Assembly: GCA_028280945.1 (NCBI GenBank)
Contig: JANQKV010000001.1
Coordinates: 163,055-227,054, forward strand
Origin: Opitutaceae bacterium
GTDB taxonomy: Bacteria; Verrucomicrobiota; Verrucomicrobiia; Opitutales; Opitutaceae
Direction of reading: 5' to 3'
Length of the DNA stretch: 64,000 bases
The translations under genes were made by a program, and so were the position numbers. The notes below the pieces were generated by a model, which had not been told where the DNA came from, did not search any database, and worked only from the letters and a program-made list of their open reading frames with translations. Of this stretch, positions 51,981-60,092 are shown piece by piece. Within the stretch, counting starts at the first letter, position 1. Every line of letters begins with the position of its first letter.

Positions 51981-52919
51981 TCAGCGGCGGTTGAGCATAT
52001 CCTTTGCCCGATCGAGGATTCGTTTTTCCTCATCGGTCAGCGCGCCGAAACCACTGGTGTTTATTTTGTCCAAAATACGATCGACCTCGGCCTTGAGGTC
52101 CACGTGGCGGGCTTGGGCCTTCGAACCGGCGCGCTTTGTTGTCGAGGAACCACCTACGTTTACCTGGTAGGCTCCCGATTCAGTCCGGCGGCTCTTGTTG
52201 CGCTTCAGCCATCCGGGAAGTTCCATCGCAGGACTGTCGCTCCCAAAGCCCTGCCAGTTGCGCTCATAAACGTAGCGAAAAAACAGCCATCCGAGGGCAA
52301 AGCCGCCCAAGTGGGCCGAGTGGGCGATGCCGCCGATGCCGCGGGAGCCCACGGCCTCGTAAAAGAGAAACCCGAGCAGGTCGAATCCGCCGAGGCAGAT
52401 GACCAGCCACTTGGGCCTGATGGTAACGGGTAGCACAAAAAACAGCAGGAATGTGATCGGCTTGTTGGGATTGATGGCGGCAAAAACCATCAAAAGCGCA
52501 CAGACACCGGCGGAGGCCCCGAACAGCATGCTGTTGTCACTCCAGTTTACCGCCAGCCACAGGATACCGCCAGCCGCTACCCCCCCGCCGTAAAGCCAGA
52601 GAAACCGCTTTCCTCCGAGCAGTGGCATGAGTTCCCGGCCCAAAAGATAGATCCACAGCAGGTTGAACACAACGTGCAGGAAGCTCGTCATGCTGTGGAG
52701 GAAACTGTAGCTCAGCAGGGTCCAAATCTTGAACGACTTGATGCTATCTCCACTGAGCGCCAACAAGTTGTTGAAGCTCTGTTCGGCTCCGTCCCCCAAC
52801 CATCGCGCGGCGATGTTTTGCAGCACGTAACCAGCAATGATCATGCAGATCAGCCACGTTGTCACCGACGTGGAGGGACGCTGGTAATCATCGCGCATGT
52901 AGGACCGATCCGAGAGCAT
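51981..52919 (-). CDS. Rhomboid-family intramembrane serine protease
   Basis: A 312-aa membrane protein with six or so spans. The catalytic serine is in FGASAGVC (S136) and the histidine in HSAHLGG (H203). HSMTSFLHVVFNLLWIYLLG carries the usual His/Asn segment in the second span. The C-terminal ~85 residues are soluble, basic, and end with a short helical LTDEEKRILDRAKDMLNRR motif seen at the end of many rhomboids of this type. Substrate unknown. Single gene. Confidence 0.9.
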   Translation of the reverse strand: MLSDRSYMRDDYQRPSTSVTTWLICMIIAGYVLQNIAARWLGDGAEQSFNNLLALSGDSIKSFKIWTLLSYSFLHSMTSFLHVVFNLLWIYLLGRELMPLLGGKRFLWLYGGGVAAGGILWLAVNWSDNSMLFGASAGVCALLMVFAAINPNKPITFLLFFVLPVTIRPKWLVICLGGFDLLGFLFYEAVGSRGIGGIAHSAHLGGFALGWLFFRYVYERNWQGFGSDSPAMELPGWLKRNKSRRTESGAYQVNVGGSSTTKRAGSKAQARHVDLKAEVDRILDKINTSGFGALTDEEKRILDRAKDMLNRR

Positions 52920-53049
52920 CGCGGCACATTACCCGAGAGGATGAGCGTGACAAGTGTGCAGCTTGCTTACTTGGGGAGAAGTTACATGGGACCGGTCGGC
53001 TGAGAATGGCCTAAATTGACTGGGGCACTCGCTTGACACGCCCGGGGGA

Positions 53050-53307
53050 ATGTCTTTGGTCGCGACATCTATGGCAGATAAAGACGACAAGTGGGAAGAC
53101 AACGTGGCAGGTAAGTTTTACGTCGATCAACAGTGCATCGACTGCGACCTTTGCCGTGAAACCGCCCCCGACTTCTTCACCCGTCACGACGACGGGGGAT
53201 ATTCCTTTGTGCACAAACAGCCGACCACGGAAGAGGATATTTCCCTCTGCATGGAGGCTCTCGAAGGCTGCCCGGTGGAGGCCATTGGCGAAGACGGCGA
53301 TTCCTGA
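53050..53307 (+). CDS. Single 4Fe-4S ferredoxin
   Basis: An 85-aa electron carrier. C29-x2-C32-x2-C35 and the distant C74-Pro ligate one 4Fe-4S cluster; C67 is the usual extra cysteine. FYVDQQCIDCDLCRETAPDFF and EALEGCPVEAIG are typical of Fer-1-type small acidic ferredoxins. An in-frame ATG at 53071 (MADKDD) is an equally good start. Partner enzymes are not evident nearby. A clear terminator follows, so it is a single transcription unit. Confidence 0.9.
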   Translation: MSLVATSMADKDDKWEDNVAGKFYVDQQCIDCDLCRETAPDFFTRHDDGGYSFVHKQPTTEEDISLCMEALEGCPVEAIGEDGDS

Positions 53308-53334
53308 CCCGACCCGTCTTTCCTCGATTTCACG

Positions 53335-53364
53335 ACCCGAGTCCAATGCGGCTCGGGTTTTTTT
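53335..53364 (+). terminator. Intrinsic terminator after the ferredoxin gene
   Basis: ACCCGAG (53335-53341) pairs with CTCGGGT (53352-53358) and is followed by a run of seven T from 53358. Confidence 0.88.
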
Positions 53365-53387
53365 GTGCCAGGTGTGGTTTATGGGTG

Positions 53388-53420
53388 ATTGTTAATATAA
53401 TTTGAGAAGATACTAACAAT
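53388..53420 (+). promoter_or_regulatory. Probable promoter framed by an inverted repeat, upstream of the TonB receptor
   Basis: A consensus -10 box, TATAAT (53396-53401), lies between ATTGTTA (53388-53394) and TAACAAT (53414-53420), two perfect inverted half-sites 26 bp apart centre to centre. No good -35 is visible. The layout suggests a repressor site over the promoter, leaving a short leader before ATG 53459. Confidence 0.5.
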
Positions 53421-53458
53421 GGCTTGATTTGCCCGCGTTCCTTCCTAGCCAGAGAAGC

Positions 53459-55330
53459 ATGAAGTCACGCTTCTTCATCGTTTCCCTCTGCCTTGGCCCA
53501 TTCGTGGCGGGCTCATTTCTGTGCGCCCAAACAACCGCATCCTCAAATGACGACGAGAATGCTGCGGTTGAGCTGACCGCCTATCAGGTGCTCTCACCAC
53601 GGATTGCCCTCCAGGAACCCATCGCGACGGTGGCGACGCCGGCATCCGCGTTGCGCTATGAACCCCTGGTGGACCTGCAGTCGCGTAACTTTGCCGAGGG
53701 GCAGGCTGATATCTCGATCCGGGGCGGCACCTTTGCCAACGCCAACTTCAGTCTGGCCGGACTTCCGCTCTACGATCCCCAAACGGGACACTATTACGCC
53801 GAGATTCCCGTTGCCCCCGGCATGCTGTCGACTCCGACCATTGCGGTCGGGGCGGAGTTGGCGATGGGCGGGGCGTGGAATGCGACCTCCGGGGGGATTG
53901 CCTACGATTGGCGAGCCGTGCGGGCTGGAGGAGAACTGAGTGTTGGTGTCGGCGACTGGAACAGCTGGCGGACCGATTTGTTGGCGGGCACGCATCTGTC
54001 CGGAGGTTGGGCGGCGGACGTGGCCGCAGCGTATTCAACCTCGGATGGTCCGTTCGCCGATGCCGATCACGAGATCAGCCGCTACAGCGCCCGGCTTCAG
54101 CGGGCTGACGAATTGGGCACCACCAATTTCCTGGTCGGATATCAGGACAAGTTCTTCGGCTGGCCGAACATGTATACGCCGTTCAACTCCCCCGAGACAG
54201 AGGACATTCAAACCCTGTTGATTGCGGGCACCCACCAATGGACGCTCGACCCCGCCGCCGGTGATTTCGTGGAGATCGGGGCATATTGGCGCCGCAACGA
54301 TGACAACTACGCGTTCAACCGCTACGCACCGGTGCCGGCGATTCCGCCATTCAAACACACGACTTATGTGACTGCGGCCGGCGGGCGGGGCCGAGTGAAC
54401 CTCGATGGCCAAAGTGCGATTGAAGCCCGGCTTTGGGTGTTGGCGGATGACATCGAGTCGACGTCGCTGCGTTTCGGAGAATTCAACAGCCGCACGCACG
54501 CCACTGCCGGGGTTTATTATGAACGTCAGGGCCAGTTTGGTGGAGGCGATGCATGGGAGCTCCGGACTGGTGTCGGTTATGACACCTCCAACCGGGGAGA
54601 TGGTGCGTTGACCCCGGTTGTGGAGTTCGCTCTTCAACCCAGCTCCGGGCCGTGGAATCGTGTGGCCCTCGGCTACAGCACGACGTCCCAGGCCCCCAGC
54701 TACACCGCCATCGCGGGCAACCCCAACGGCGGGTTGTTTCGCGGCAACCCGGATCTTGATCGGGCGACCAGCCGGACGATTGATCTGACCGGCACGTTCA
54801 ACCTGGGCGCCTGGTCGGGAACGTTGGGGGCATTTTACCGTTTCGACGACGAATTGATCGACTGGACCTTCCGCAACGATTTTTGGGCGCGGTCGGCCGC
54901 CGCCGTCGACTTGGAAAACTTTGGCGTGGAGACTTACATCAGCCGAAGCTGGGAAACGGTGGATCTTCACCTCGGTTACTCGTGGTTGGAGAAGGATGAG
55001 GACTATGGGGGGCTTTCCGTGGACGGGAGCTTCTATGCGCTGAACTTCCCGAACCACCGGCTCACCGCAGCGGTCGTCTGGCGGGTTGCGAGCAATGTAG
55101 ATCTGCGCATGGACAACGAGTTTCGCATTCAGGAGCCGAATCCACTGCGTCGAAACGACACCGAGGAGACCGTGTTAAGCTCCCTGGGAGTTTACTGGCG
55201 GCCCAGCTTTGCCGACCAGCTCGAGCTCTCCGTGCAAATCGACAACGTCTGGGACTCGGACTTCGAGGAGATTCCCGCTGTTCCGGCCGCCCCACGCCTG
55301 TGGTCCTTCGGCGCTCGTTGGCGTTGGTAA
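53459..55330 (+). CDS. TonB-dependent outer-membrane receptor (BtuB-like)
   Basis: A 623-aa outer-membrane receptor: signal peptide (MKSRFFIVSLCLGPFVAGSFLCAQ), a short segment ELTAYQVLS that may act as TonB box, a plug domain (about 45-150; NFAEGQADISIRGGTFANANFSLAGLPLYDPQTGHY) and a 22-strand-type barrel ending in W (FGARWRW). Plug pattern and size are closest to BtuB-type receptors, but no cobalamin riboswitch precedes it. Ligand unknown. Confidence 0.82.
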   Translation: MKSRFFIVSLCLGPFVAGSFLCAQTTASSNDDENAAVELTAYQVLSPRIALQEPIATVATPASALRYEPLVDLQSRNFAEGQADISIRGGTFANANFSLAGLPLYDPQTGHYYAEIPVAPGMLSTPTIAVGAELAMGGAWNATSGGIAYDWRAVRAGGELSVGVGDWNSWRTDLLAGTHLSGGWAADVAAAYSTSDGPFADADHEISRYSARLQRADELGTTNFLVGYQDKFFGWPNMYTPFNSPETEDIQTLLIAGTHQWTLDPAAGDFVEIGAYWRRNDDNYAFNRYAPVPAIPPFKHTTYVTAAGGRGRVNLDGQSAIEARLWVLADDIESTSLRFGEFNSRTHATAGVYYERQGQFGGGDAWELRTGVGYDTSNRGDGALTPVVEFALQPSSGPWNRVALGYSTTSQAPSYTAIAGNPNGGLFRGNPDLDRATSRTIDLTGTFNLGAWSGTLGAFYRFDDELIDWTFRNDFWARSAAAVDLENFGVETYISRSWETVDLHLGYSWLEKDEDYGGLSVDGSFYALNFPNHRLTAAVVWRVASNVDLRMDNEFRIQEPNPLRRNDTEETVLSSLGVYWRPSFADQLELSVQIDNVWDSDFEEIPAVPAAPRLWSFGARWRW

Positions 55331-55370
55331 TCCGCTTCAAGACCGCTCACGCCACGACCGGGTCCCAAGG

Positions 55371-55393
55371 CCATGTTCGTAATACGAACATGG
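55371..55393. repeat. 23-bp perfect palindrome, third copy of the 19-bp core
   Basis: CCATGTTCGTA (55371-55381) and TACGAACATGG (55383-55393) flank one base. Read on the minus strand, the central 19 bp are identical to those at 8614-8664 and 8746-8770. It lies between the TonB-receptor stop and the M3 peptidase start. Confidence 0.85.
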
Positions 55394-55457
55394 AGGTGAG
55401 ATCGGAAGCACACAGGGATAGAGATGACGGGTGGACGCTTGCGCCGGCAGAGCCGTT

Positions 55458-55473
55458 GGGTTCGGCTGAACCC
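55458..55473 (+). promoter_or_regulatory. Hairpin abutting the M3 peptidase start codon
   Basis: GGGTTC (55458-55463), loop GGCT, GAACCC (55468-55473) form a perfect 6-bp hairpin ending two bases before ATG 55476. No Shine-Dalgarno sequence is seen, so it may restrain initiation. Confidence 0.35.
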
Positions 55474-55475
55474 AT

Positions 55476-57554
55476 ATGTCGACAAACCCCTTTCTCTCTT
55501 CTGATTTTACCATTCGATGGTCCGACCATACTCCGGAGCATATTGAGCCAGCCATCACCACTGCGATAGCGGACGGGCAGGTGGCCATCGATGCGATTGC
55601 AAATCTTCCGTTGGAGGAGGCGACCTATGCCAACACGTTTCTCGCACTGGAGAAGGCGACCGAGTCGCTGAGTTATGCGTGGAGCAAGGTGTCTCACCTC
55701 CAGTCGGTCGAGGACTCCCCGCCGCTCCGCGATGCCCAAAACAAAATGCTTCCCCAGGTTTCGGCATTTTTCGCCCGCATTCCGCTCAATCCCGAACTGT
55801 GGAAGCGTTTGAAGACCGTGGCCGAATCCACCGAGGCTGAAAACCTGACCGGAATCCATCGTCGTTATCTCGACGAGACCGTGGCCGATTTTCGGGAGGC
55901 CGGGGCGGACTTGCCGGAGGACGATCGCCAGCGCCTGGAGGAGATCCAAAGCGAATTGGCCAAACTCACCCAGACGTATTCCGAGAACGTTTTGGACAGC
56001 ACCAATGCCTGGGATGTGATGGTGGAGGATGAGTCGCGGCTTGCGGGCATTCCACAACATGCGCAGGACGCGGCTCGTCAAGCGGCGGCCGGCAAAGGCA
56101 AAGGCACAGACGAGAAACCCACCTGGCGCTTCACGTTGCACCACCCTTCGATGGAACCCGTCATGGTCTACGCCGAAGACGAGTCGCTGCGGAAGGACAT
56201 CTGGACTGCGGCCGCCGCCATCGGCTCGACCGAAGAGCACAACAACCGTCCTTTGGTTCCGCAGATCCTCGCCCTGCGCGATGAGAAGGCGAAGTTGCTC
56301 GGGAAGACCCATTTTGCCGATCAAGTGCTGGCCCGCCGCATGGCCGGGACCGGTGATCGCGCGCTGGAATTTGTTCGTGATCTGCAGGGCAAATCCCAGG
56401 ACATGTTTAACCGGGAAATCGAATCTTTGGAGCAGTTCAAGGCGGACCAAACCGGCCAACCGGTGAAGCGCCTGAAACCGTGGGAAGTCGCCTTCTGGTC
56501 CGAAAAACAGCGGCGGGCTTTGCACGACTTCGATGACGAGGTGTTACGGCCCTATCTGCCCATGCATTGTGTGATCGACGGCTTGTTTAACCTATGCGGC
56601 CGGGTCTTCGGTTTGGTGATCAAGGAGCAGGAAGTTGGGCCCGACTACGTCTGGCACAAGGAGGTGAAGTTTTACACGATTCACGATGAAGCGGGCCGCC
56701 ACTTGGGTTCGTTTTATGCCGACTGGCATCCCCGGGCATCAAAACGCGGGGGAGCTTGGATGGGTTACCTCAAGACCGGCGATGCGCATCCGGATCGCCC
56801 GCGTGATCCACATCTGGGCTACATCACGGGCAATCTCACTCCGCCGCTCAACGATCGCCCGGCCCTGCTTACGCACCGGGAGGCGGAAACGATCTTCCAC
56901 GAGTTCGGCCACCTGCTGCACCACCTCCTGGGTGAAGTCGAAATCAAGTCCCTCAACGGCGTGAATGTTGCCTGGGATTTTGTGGAGTTGCCCTCCCAGA
57001 TCATGGAAAACTGGTGCTGGGAACGGGAGAGCCTCGATTTGTTTGCCCGTCATTTCGAAACGGGAGAGCCGATTCCGGAGGATATTTTCCAGAAGATGAC
57101 GGCGGCACGAAATTTTGGCTCGGCGACCAAGATCACCCGTCAACTCCAGTTCGGCAAGATGGACCTGCTCATGCACACGGAGACGCCCGATTATGTGGCG
57201 ATCGGGGCCGACAAGCTGGAGGCCAAAATCACCGAGGCCACTGCCGACATGATGGTCCCCACCGAACCGCCCGTCCGGCCGATTGTCTACCGGTTTGGGC
57301 ACCTGTTCAGTGATGCGACGGGTTATGCCGCCGGATACTATTCATATCTGTGGGCGGAAGTTCTGGAAGCGGACGCCTTTGGCCGCTTCAAGGCCGAGGG
57401 CATCTTCAACCGGCAAACGGGTCGTGAGTTTGTCGATGGCATCTTGAGTCGTGGAAATTCCGCTGATCCGGCCGAATTGTTTCGGACCTTTCGTGGACGT
57501 GACCCCGACCCCGAAGCCCTCCTGCGCCGCAGTGGTTTGTTACCGATTTCCTAG
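55476..57554 (+). CDS. M3-family oligopeptidase (oligopeptidase A/Dcp type)
   Basis: A cytoplasmic zinc metallopeptidase of 692 aa with the M3 active site FHEFGHLLHHLL (HExxH at about 473-477) and the third ligand in the following ELPSQIMENW segment. Other family blocks: ELWKRLKTV near 110, RLKPWEVAFWSEKQR, GSFYADWHPRASKRGGAW and FGHLFSDATGYAAGYYSYLW. Full length for PrlC/Dcp. It cleaves short peptides. The next gene downstream on the same strand is 2.5 kb away, beyond the AT-rich region. Confidence 0.93.
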   Translation: MSTNPFLSSDFTIRWSDHTPEHIEPAITTAIADGQVAIDAIANLPLEEATYANTFLALEKATESLSYAWSKVSHLQSVEDSPPLRDAQNKMLPQVSAFFARIPLNPELWKRLKTVAESTEAENLTGIHRRYLDETVADFREAGADLPEDDRQRLEEIQSELAKLTQTYSENVLDSTNAWDVMVEDESRLAGIPQHAQDAARQAAAGKGKGTDEKPTWRFTLHHPSMEPVMVYAEDESLRKDIWTAAAAIGSTEEHNNRPLVPQILALRDEKAKLLGKTHFADQVLARRMAGTGDRALEFVRDLQGKSQDMFNREIESLEQFKADQTGQPVKRLKPWEVAFWSEKQRRALHDFDDEVLRPYLPMHCVIDGLFNLCGRVFGLVIKEQEVGPDYVWHKEVKFYTIHDEAGRHLGSFYADWHPRASKRGGAWMGYLKTGDAHPDRPRDPHLGYITGNLTPPLNDRPALLTHREAETIFHEFGHLLHHLLGEVEIKSLNGVNVAWDFVELPSQIMENWCWERESLDLFARHFETGEPIPEDIFQKMTAARNFGSATKITRQLQFGKMDLLMHTETPDYVAIGADKLEAKITEATADMMVPTEPPVRPIVYRFGHLFSDATGYAAGYYSYLWAEVLEADAFGRFKAEGIFNRQTGREFVDGILSRGNSADPAELFRTFRGRDPDPEALLRRSGLLPIS

Positions 57555-57638
57555 AATGAACGCGAGCAACTAAGAACAATAGAATAGGCTCTTATTTTGA
57601 ATAGAGTAGACGAGAAGTAGTATGTTACACCAGTCTCT

Positions 57639-57779
57639 TTAAGCTCGTTCAAACTTGCTGAGATAACCGTAAGCGTCCGGCTTCCCCATAGCGGAAGGAT
57701 TGACGTTCAGACGGCTGGTTTTCAGCCGCACGGGGGTCAGTTTTGCCTTTTCGATCTTGCTGCGCTGTCTACCTGGCAT
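57639..57779 (-). CDS. Possible small basic protein (46 aa)
   Basis: An ATG-started ORF of 46 codons encoding a basic peptide beginning MPGRQRSKIEKAKLTP and ending YGYLSKFERA. An in-frame stop lies about ten codons upstream. There is no Shine-Dalgarno sequence and I do not recognise a family, so it may be chance. Its base composition is less AT-rich than the DNA around it, which is slightly in favour of coding. Confidence 0.3.
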   Translation of the reverse strand: MPGRQRSKIEKAKLTPVRLKTSRLNVNPSAMGKPDAYGYLSKFERA

Positions 57780-57978
57780 GACGACTAAACCAAGTCGAAG
57801 CTGCTGCTCTCACCCCGCGAGAGTGGGCTGTCTGTCACGTAGTCAATACGCGGTGGGACGGACGCTTACTTGATTTTTTGGAGCACTAATTCAGCGTCGA
57901 TTCGTATTAACCGAACTTTAACCGCAATTAGGCATACGTTCAGTGAAATTTGGCAGTGATTTATTGCGGTCAAGATAC

Positions 57979-58030
57979 AAAAAGCGCACTATACACAAGG
58001 CACGCCTTTCGCGTATCAGTATAGTGCGCT
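57979..58030 (-). terminator. Intrinsic terminator of the 58.2-59.6 kb gene pair
   Basis: AGCGCACTATAC (57983-57994) and GTATAGTGCGCT (58019-58030) form a perfect 12-bp stem; the loop holds a second small stem AAGG/CCTT. On the minus strand the structure is followed by TTTTT (57979-57983), placing it downstream of the two minus-strand genes. Confidence 0.8.
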
Positions 58031-58152
58031 AACCTAAACAGTGGGAAATTGAGAAGAAATGTTATCTTCTCGAATTTAATCACTTTAGGAGTTTTATGAG
58101 ATCGTCATAATCTAACGTCTAGTGCTTTGCTGAATTGAGAGTGGAAAGACCA

Positions 58153-58938
58153 TTACATCGTAAGAGAGGGTCCGAGAAGAGGCCCGAGCTCATTTTGAAA
58201 CTTGTCGATGGTCACAATTCCAGCTGTTTTGAATCCATTGAGTAGTGGGTGGTTTGTAGCTGTGAAACGTTTCTCAACTCTAACCGCATTTGCTTCGACT
58301 ATAGATTTACTATCAAAATCAAGGACAAACGTTACTGTTTCTGCATTTGGATAGAGAAACTCGGAGAAAATCGATGGACTATGTGCCATTCGTCTCCTAT
58401 CTGCTTCCGATAAGTGCTGGGTATATTTCCCCATCACCTCCAATAGCTGTCTTCTGATGTCCTGTCTTAACTTGGCCGGAATCTTCAGCTCCAAAACATG
58501 TTGTGTCTCACGTTCCGCAACTCTAACGACGTAATGGGACGCTTGATTCAAGTATGAATCTTTACATTCCATGAGCTCTTTTCGTAGTGTGCGGACATCC
58601 TCTTCAGATAGGGCCAATAGAGCCTGATCTGACCGACTCAAGAACTTACCGAGAGGCGATGATCGGGTTGGGATACCTTCTGAATTGTATCCCGGTTGGA
58701 TTCTTTTTTCCTGGTCAAGAACTTCGACAGTAGACCTCTGTTTTGGAAGTATTTCGGTTTGTTTGTATTCCTTTATCTGTAGGCTAGTCGAAGGCTGAGC
58801 TGAACTAGAGGGAAGAAGAGGTTCCTGATTCGATGTGTCGGTTAGACGCTCAGTTGAGCTATAATTCATCCAATAAAGGAATGCGGAGACGGTGACAATC
58901 AAGCTTAAGAAAGCTATTATCAATATATTGGTTTTCAT
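58153..58938 (-). CDS. Unknown membrane-anchored protein in AT-rich segment
   Basis: A 261-aa protein I do not recognise. One N-terminal membrane span (ILIIAFLSLIVTVSAFLYWM, about residues 5-24) leads to a Ser/Thr/Pro/Gln-rich linker (about 28-95), a helical central part with many charged residues (EEDVRTLRKELMECKDSYLNQ, LEVMGKYTQHLSEADRRRM), and a mixed C-terminal part. It lies 9 bp after the secreted-protein gene and shares its codon use, which favours A/T third positions unlike the flanking genes. No catalytic motif is visible. Confidence 0.55.
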   Translation of the reverse strand: MKTNILIIAFLSLIVTVSAFLYWMNYSSTERLTDTSNQEPLLPSSSAQPSTSLQIKEYKQTEILPKQRSTVEVLDQEKRIQPGYNSEGIPTRSSPLGKFLSRSDQALLALSEEDVRTLRKELMECKDSYLNQASHYVVRVAERETQHVLELKIPAKLRQDIRRQLLEVMGKYTQHLSEADRRRMAHSPSIFSEFLYPNAETVTFVLDFDSKSIVEANAVRVEKRFTATNHPLLNGFKTAGIVTIDKFQNELGPLLGPSLTM

Positions 58939-58947
58939 GGCAAAAGA

Positions 58948-59568
58948 TTATCGGTCTCCGTTGTGGCCTTGACCCGAACCGGGTAAGTGAACAAACACAG
59001 TGACCGCCGAAGAGATTACGTGGTAGGTGGTTCCGTCCCAGTGTCCAGTGGTTTTATAGTAGGTTATAGGAACGACATTACCGTTTCCGTTCCCTACTAC
59101 TACATCCCATGAGTTTGAACGACTAATATTGTTAGGCGAACTATTCGTTTGGCTGTTGATATCTGACAACACGCCTAAAGATGACTGCTTCAATACTCCA
59201 ATTACTTTTGTTCCTCCCTGAGTATTGCCAATTAGGTCGGTCTCGCTCCAATCAACCACCACCACAACTTGACCACCTGTGACCTGAACTAAGCGCACTT
59301 CGAATTTTGCTGCCACAACGCCAAGCATCGCATCAAAGGAGAGTAGCCCCGGATTCGAGTTGTTCAGTGCCGAGCCATCCGACAACCACATGACATTGAT
59401 ATTGAACGTAAAATCAGGTTCTCCAGGCAAGGATCCGTTTCCATAGCTTCCCCCTAAAGGTAACCCTAAATCACCGACGTGCACATCCAGTCCGTCTTCT
59501 CCGAAATGCGACTGGCCGGACGCAGTCAAGACGATGAGGAAAAACGCTAAATTTATTAAGAACTTCAT
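58948..59568 (-). CDS. Unknown secreted protein in AT-rich segment
   Basis: A 206-aa protein with a clear signal peptide (MKFLINLAFFLIVLTASGQS) and a Gly/Asn/Ser/Val-rich mature part suggestive of beta structure (FEVRLVQVTGGQVVVVVDWSE; KTTGHWDGTTYHVIS). No cysteine is present in the mature chain and no family is recognised. The upstream DNA is very AT-rich, with a TTAATA-A-TATTAA palindrome (59575-59587) close to the ATG. First gene of a two-gene unit with the membrane protein and its terminator. Confidence 0.55.
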   Translation of the reverse strand: MKFLINLAFFLIVLTASGQSHFGEDGLDVHVGDLGLPLGGSYGNGSLPGEPDFTFNINVMWLSDGSALNNSNPGLLSFDAMLGVVAAKFEVRLVQVTGGQVVVVVDWSETDLIGNTQGGTKVIGVLKQSSLGVLSDINSQTNSSPNNISRSNSWDVVVGNGNGNVVPITYYKTTGHWDGTTYHVISSAVTVFVHLPGSGQGHNGDR

Positions 59569-60092
59569 GCTTATTTAATAATATTAATCTTGGTATTACT
59601 GATTGCGGCCAGCATTTTTTAATTCAGAACTCGAACATCCAATGTCAATCGATTTTCTGAAGGCTCAATCACCACGAAAATCACAAGAAAACGGATGCTG
59701 AGATTACCCTCTTAAACTAGATGTGAAATGCGCTAAACCTCTTGCGCGTGACGCGGCCTCCTCAACTGGACACTTAGCTCTAATTTCTATGGCCGAGCCA
59801 GTGGTGGGTGATTGTTGTTTGCGCAGCGCCTTGGCGGAGACTGTTGGGGGGCGGTGCTATATGGTCCCACTATCGCTCGTCCGACTGGAATAAGGTCACA
59901 ACCTCGATCCCTGCCCCGTTGATCCGGACGGCACACGGCATTTCTACCTAGGATTCCCTTTCTAGGTGTCCGACTACAATCTGCACCACATTTTCCAAAC
60001 GCGACCGGTTGCACTTGCAAACGGGCGCAACTCGATAAGTTGGTTTCGGTCTGAGGAACCAATCCTCGGCTGAGAAATCAATTTATACCAAT
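59569..60092. other. Intergenic region without recognised gene
   Basis: About 520 bp holding the likely promoter of the minus-strand pair at its left end and that of the plus-strand Zn peptidase at its right end. ACCTAG (59946-59951) and CTAGGT (59962-59967) form a small inverted repeat. A 91-codon minus-strand open frame (59787-60062) has implausible composition. Nothing else is identified. Confidence 0.5.

Larger units (their letters stand above)
57555..58152. other. AT-rich intergenic region with one small ORF and one terminator
   Basis: About 600 bp without an established gene, clearly AT-richer than the M3 gene before it. It contains a 46-codon minus-strand ORF (57639-57779), a hairpin CGGCTG-gtttt-CAGCCG (57712-57728) inside that ORF, CTCTC/GAGAG (57807-57823) and the minus-strand terminator near 58000. 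No tRNA, transposase remnant or known RNA family could be recognised. Confidence 0.6.

Noticed and set aside
53365-53458. Cobalamin riboswitch upstream of the BtuB-like receptor
   Set aside because: Fewer than 100 bases separate the terminator from the start codon and no B12-box or conserved stems are seen.
55347-56525. 392-codon minus-strand frame opposite the M3 peptidase start
   Set aside because: Antisense to a peptidase with full family motifs and containing the intergenic palindrome.
57712-57728. Intrinsic terminator CGGCTG-gtttt-CAGCCG
   Set aside because: No T-run follows directly on either strand and it lies inside a possible small ORF.
57979-58030. Integron attC-like or transposon end
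   Set aside because: The stem is followed by TTTTT on the minus strand downstream of two genes, so a terminator explains it; core-site motifs do not match.
59787-60062. 91-codon minus-strand ORF upstream of the Zn peptidase
   Set aside because: Cys/Pro/Arg-scattered composition, no ribosome-binding site and no domain; likely chance.
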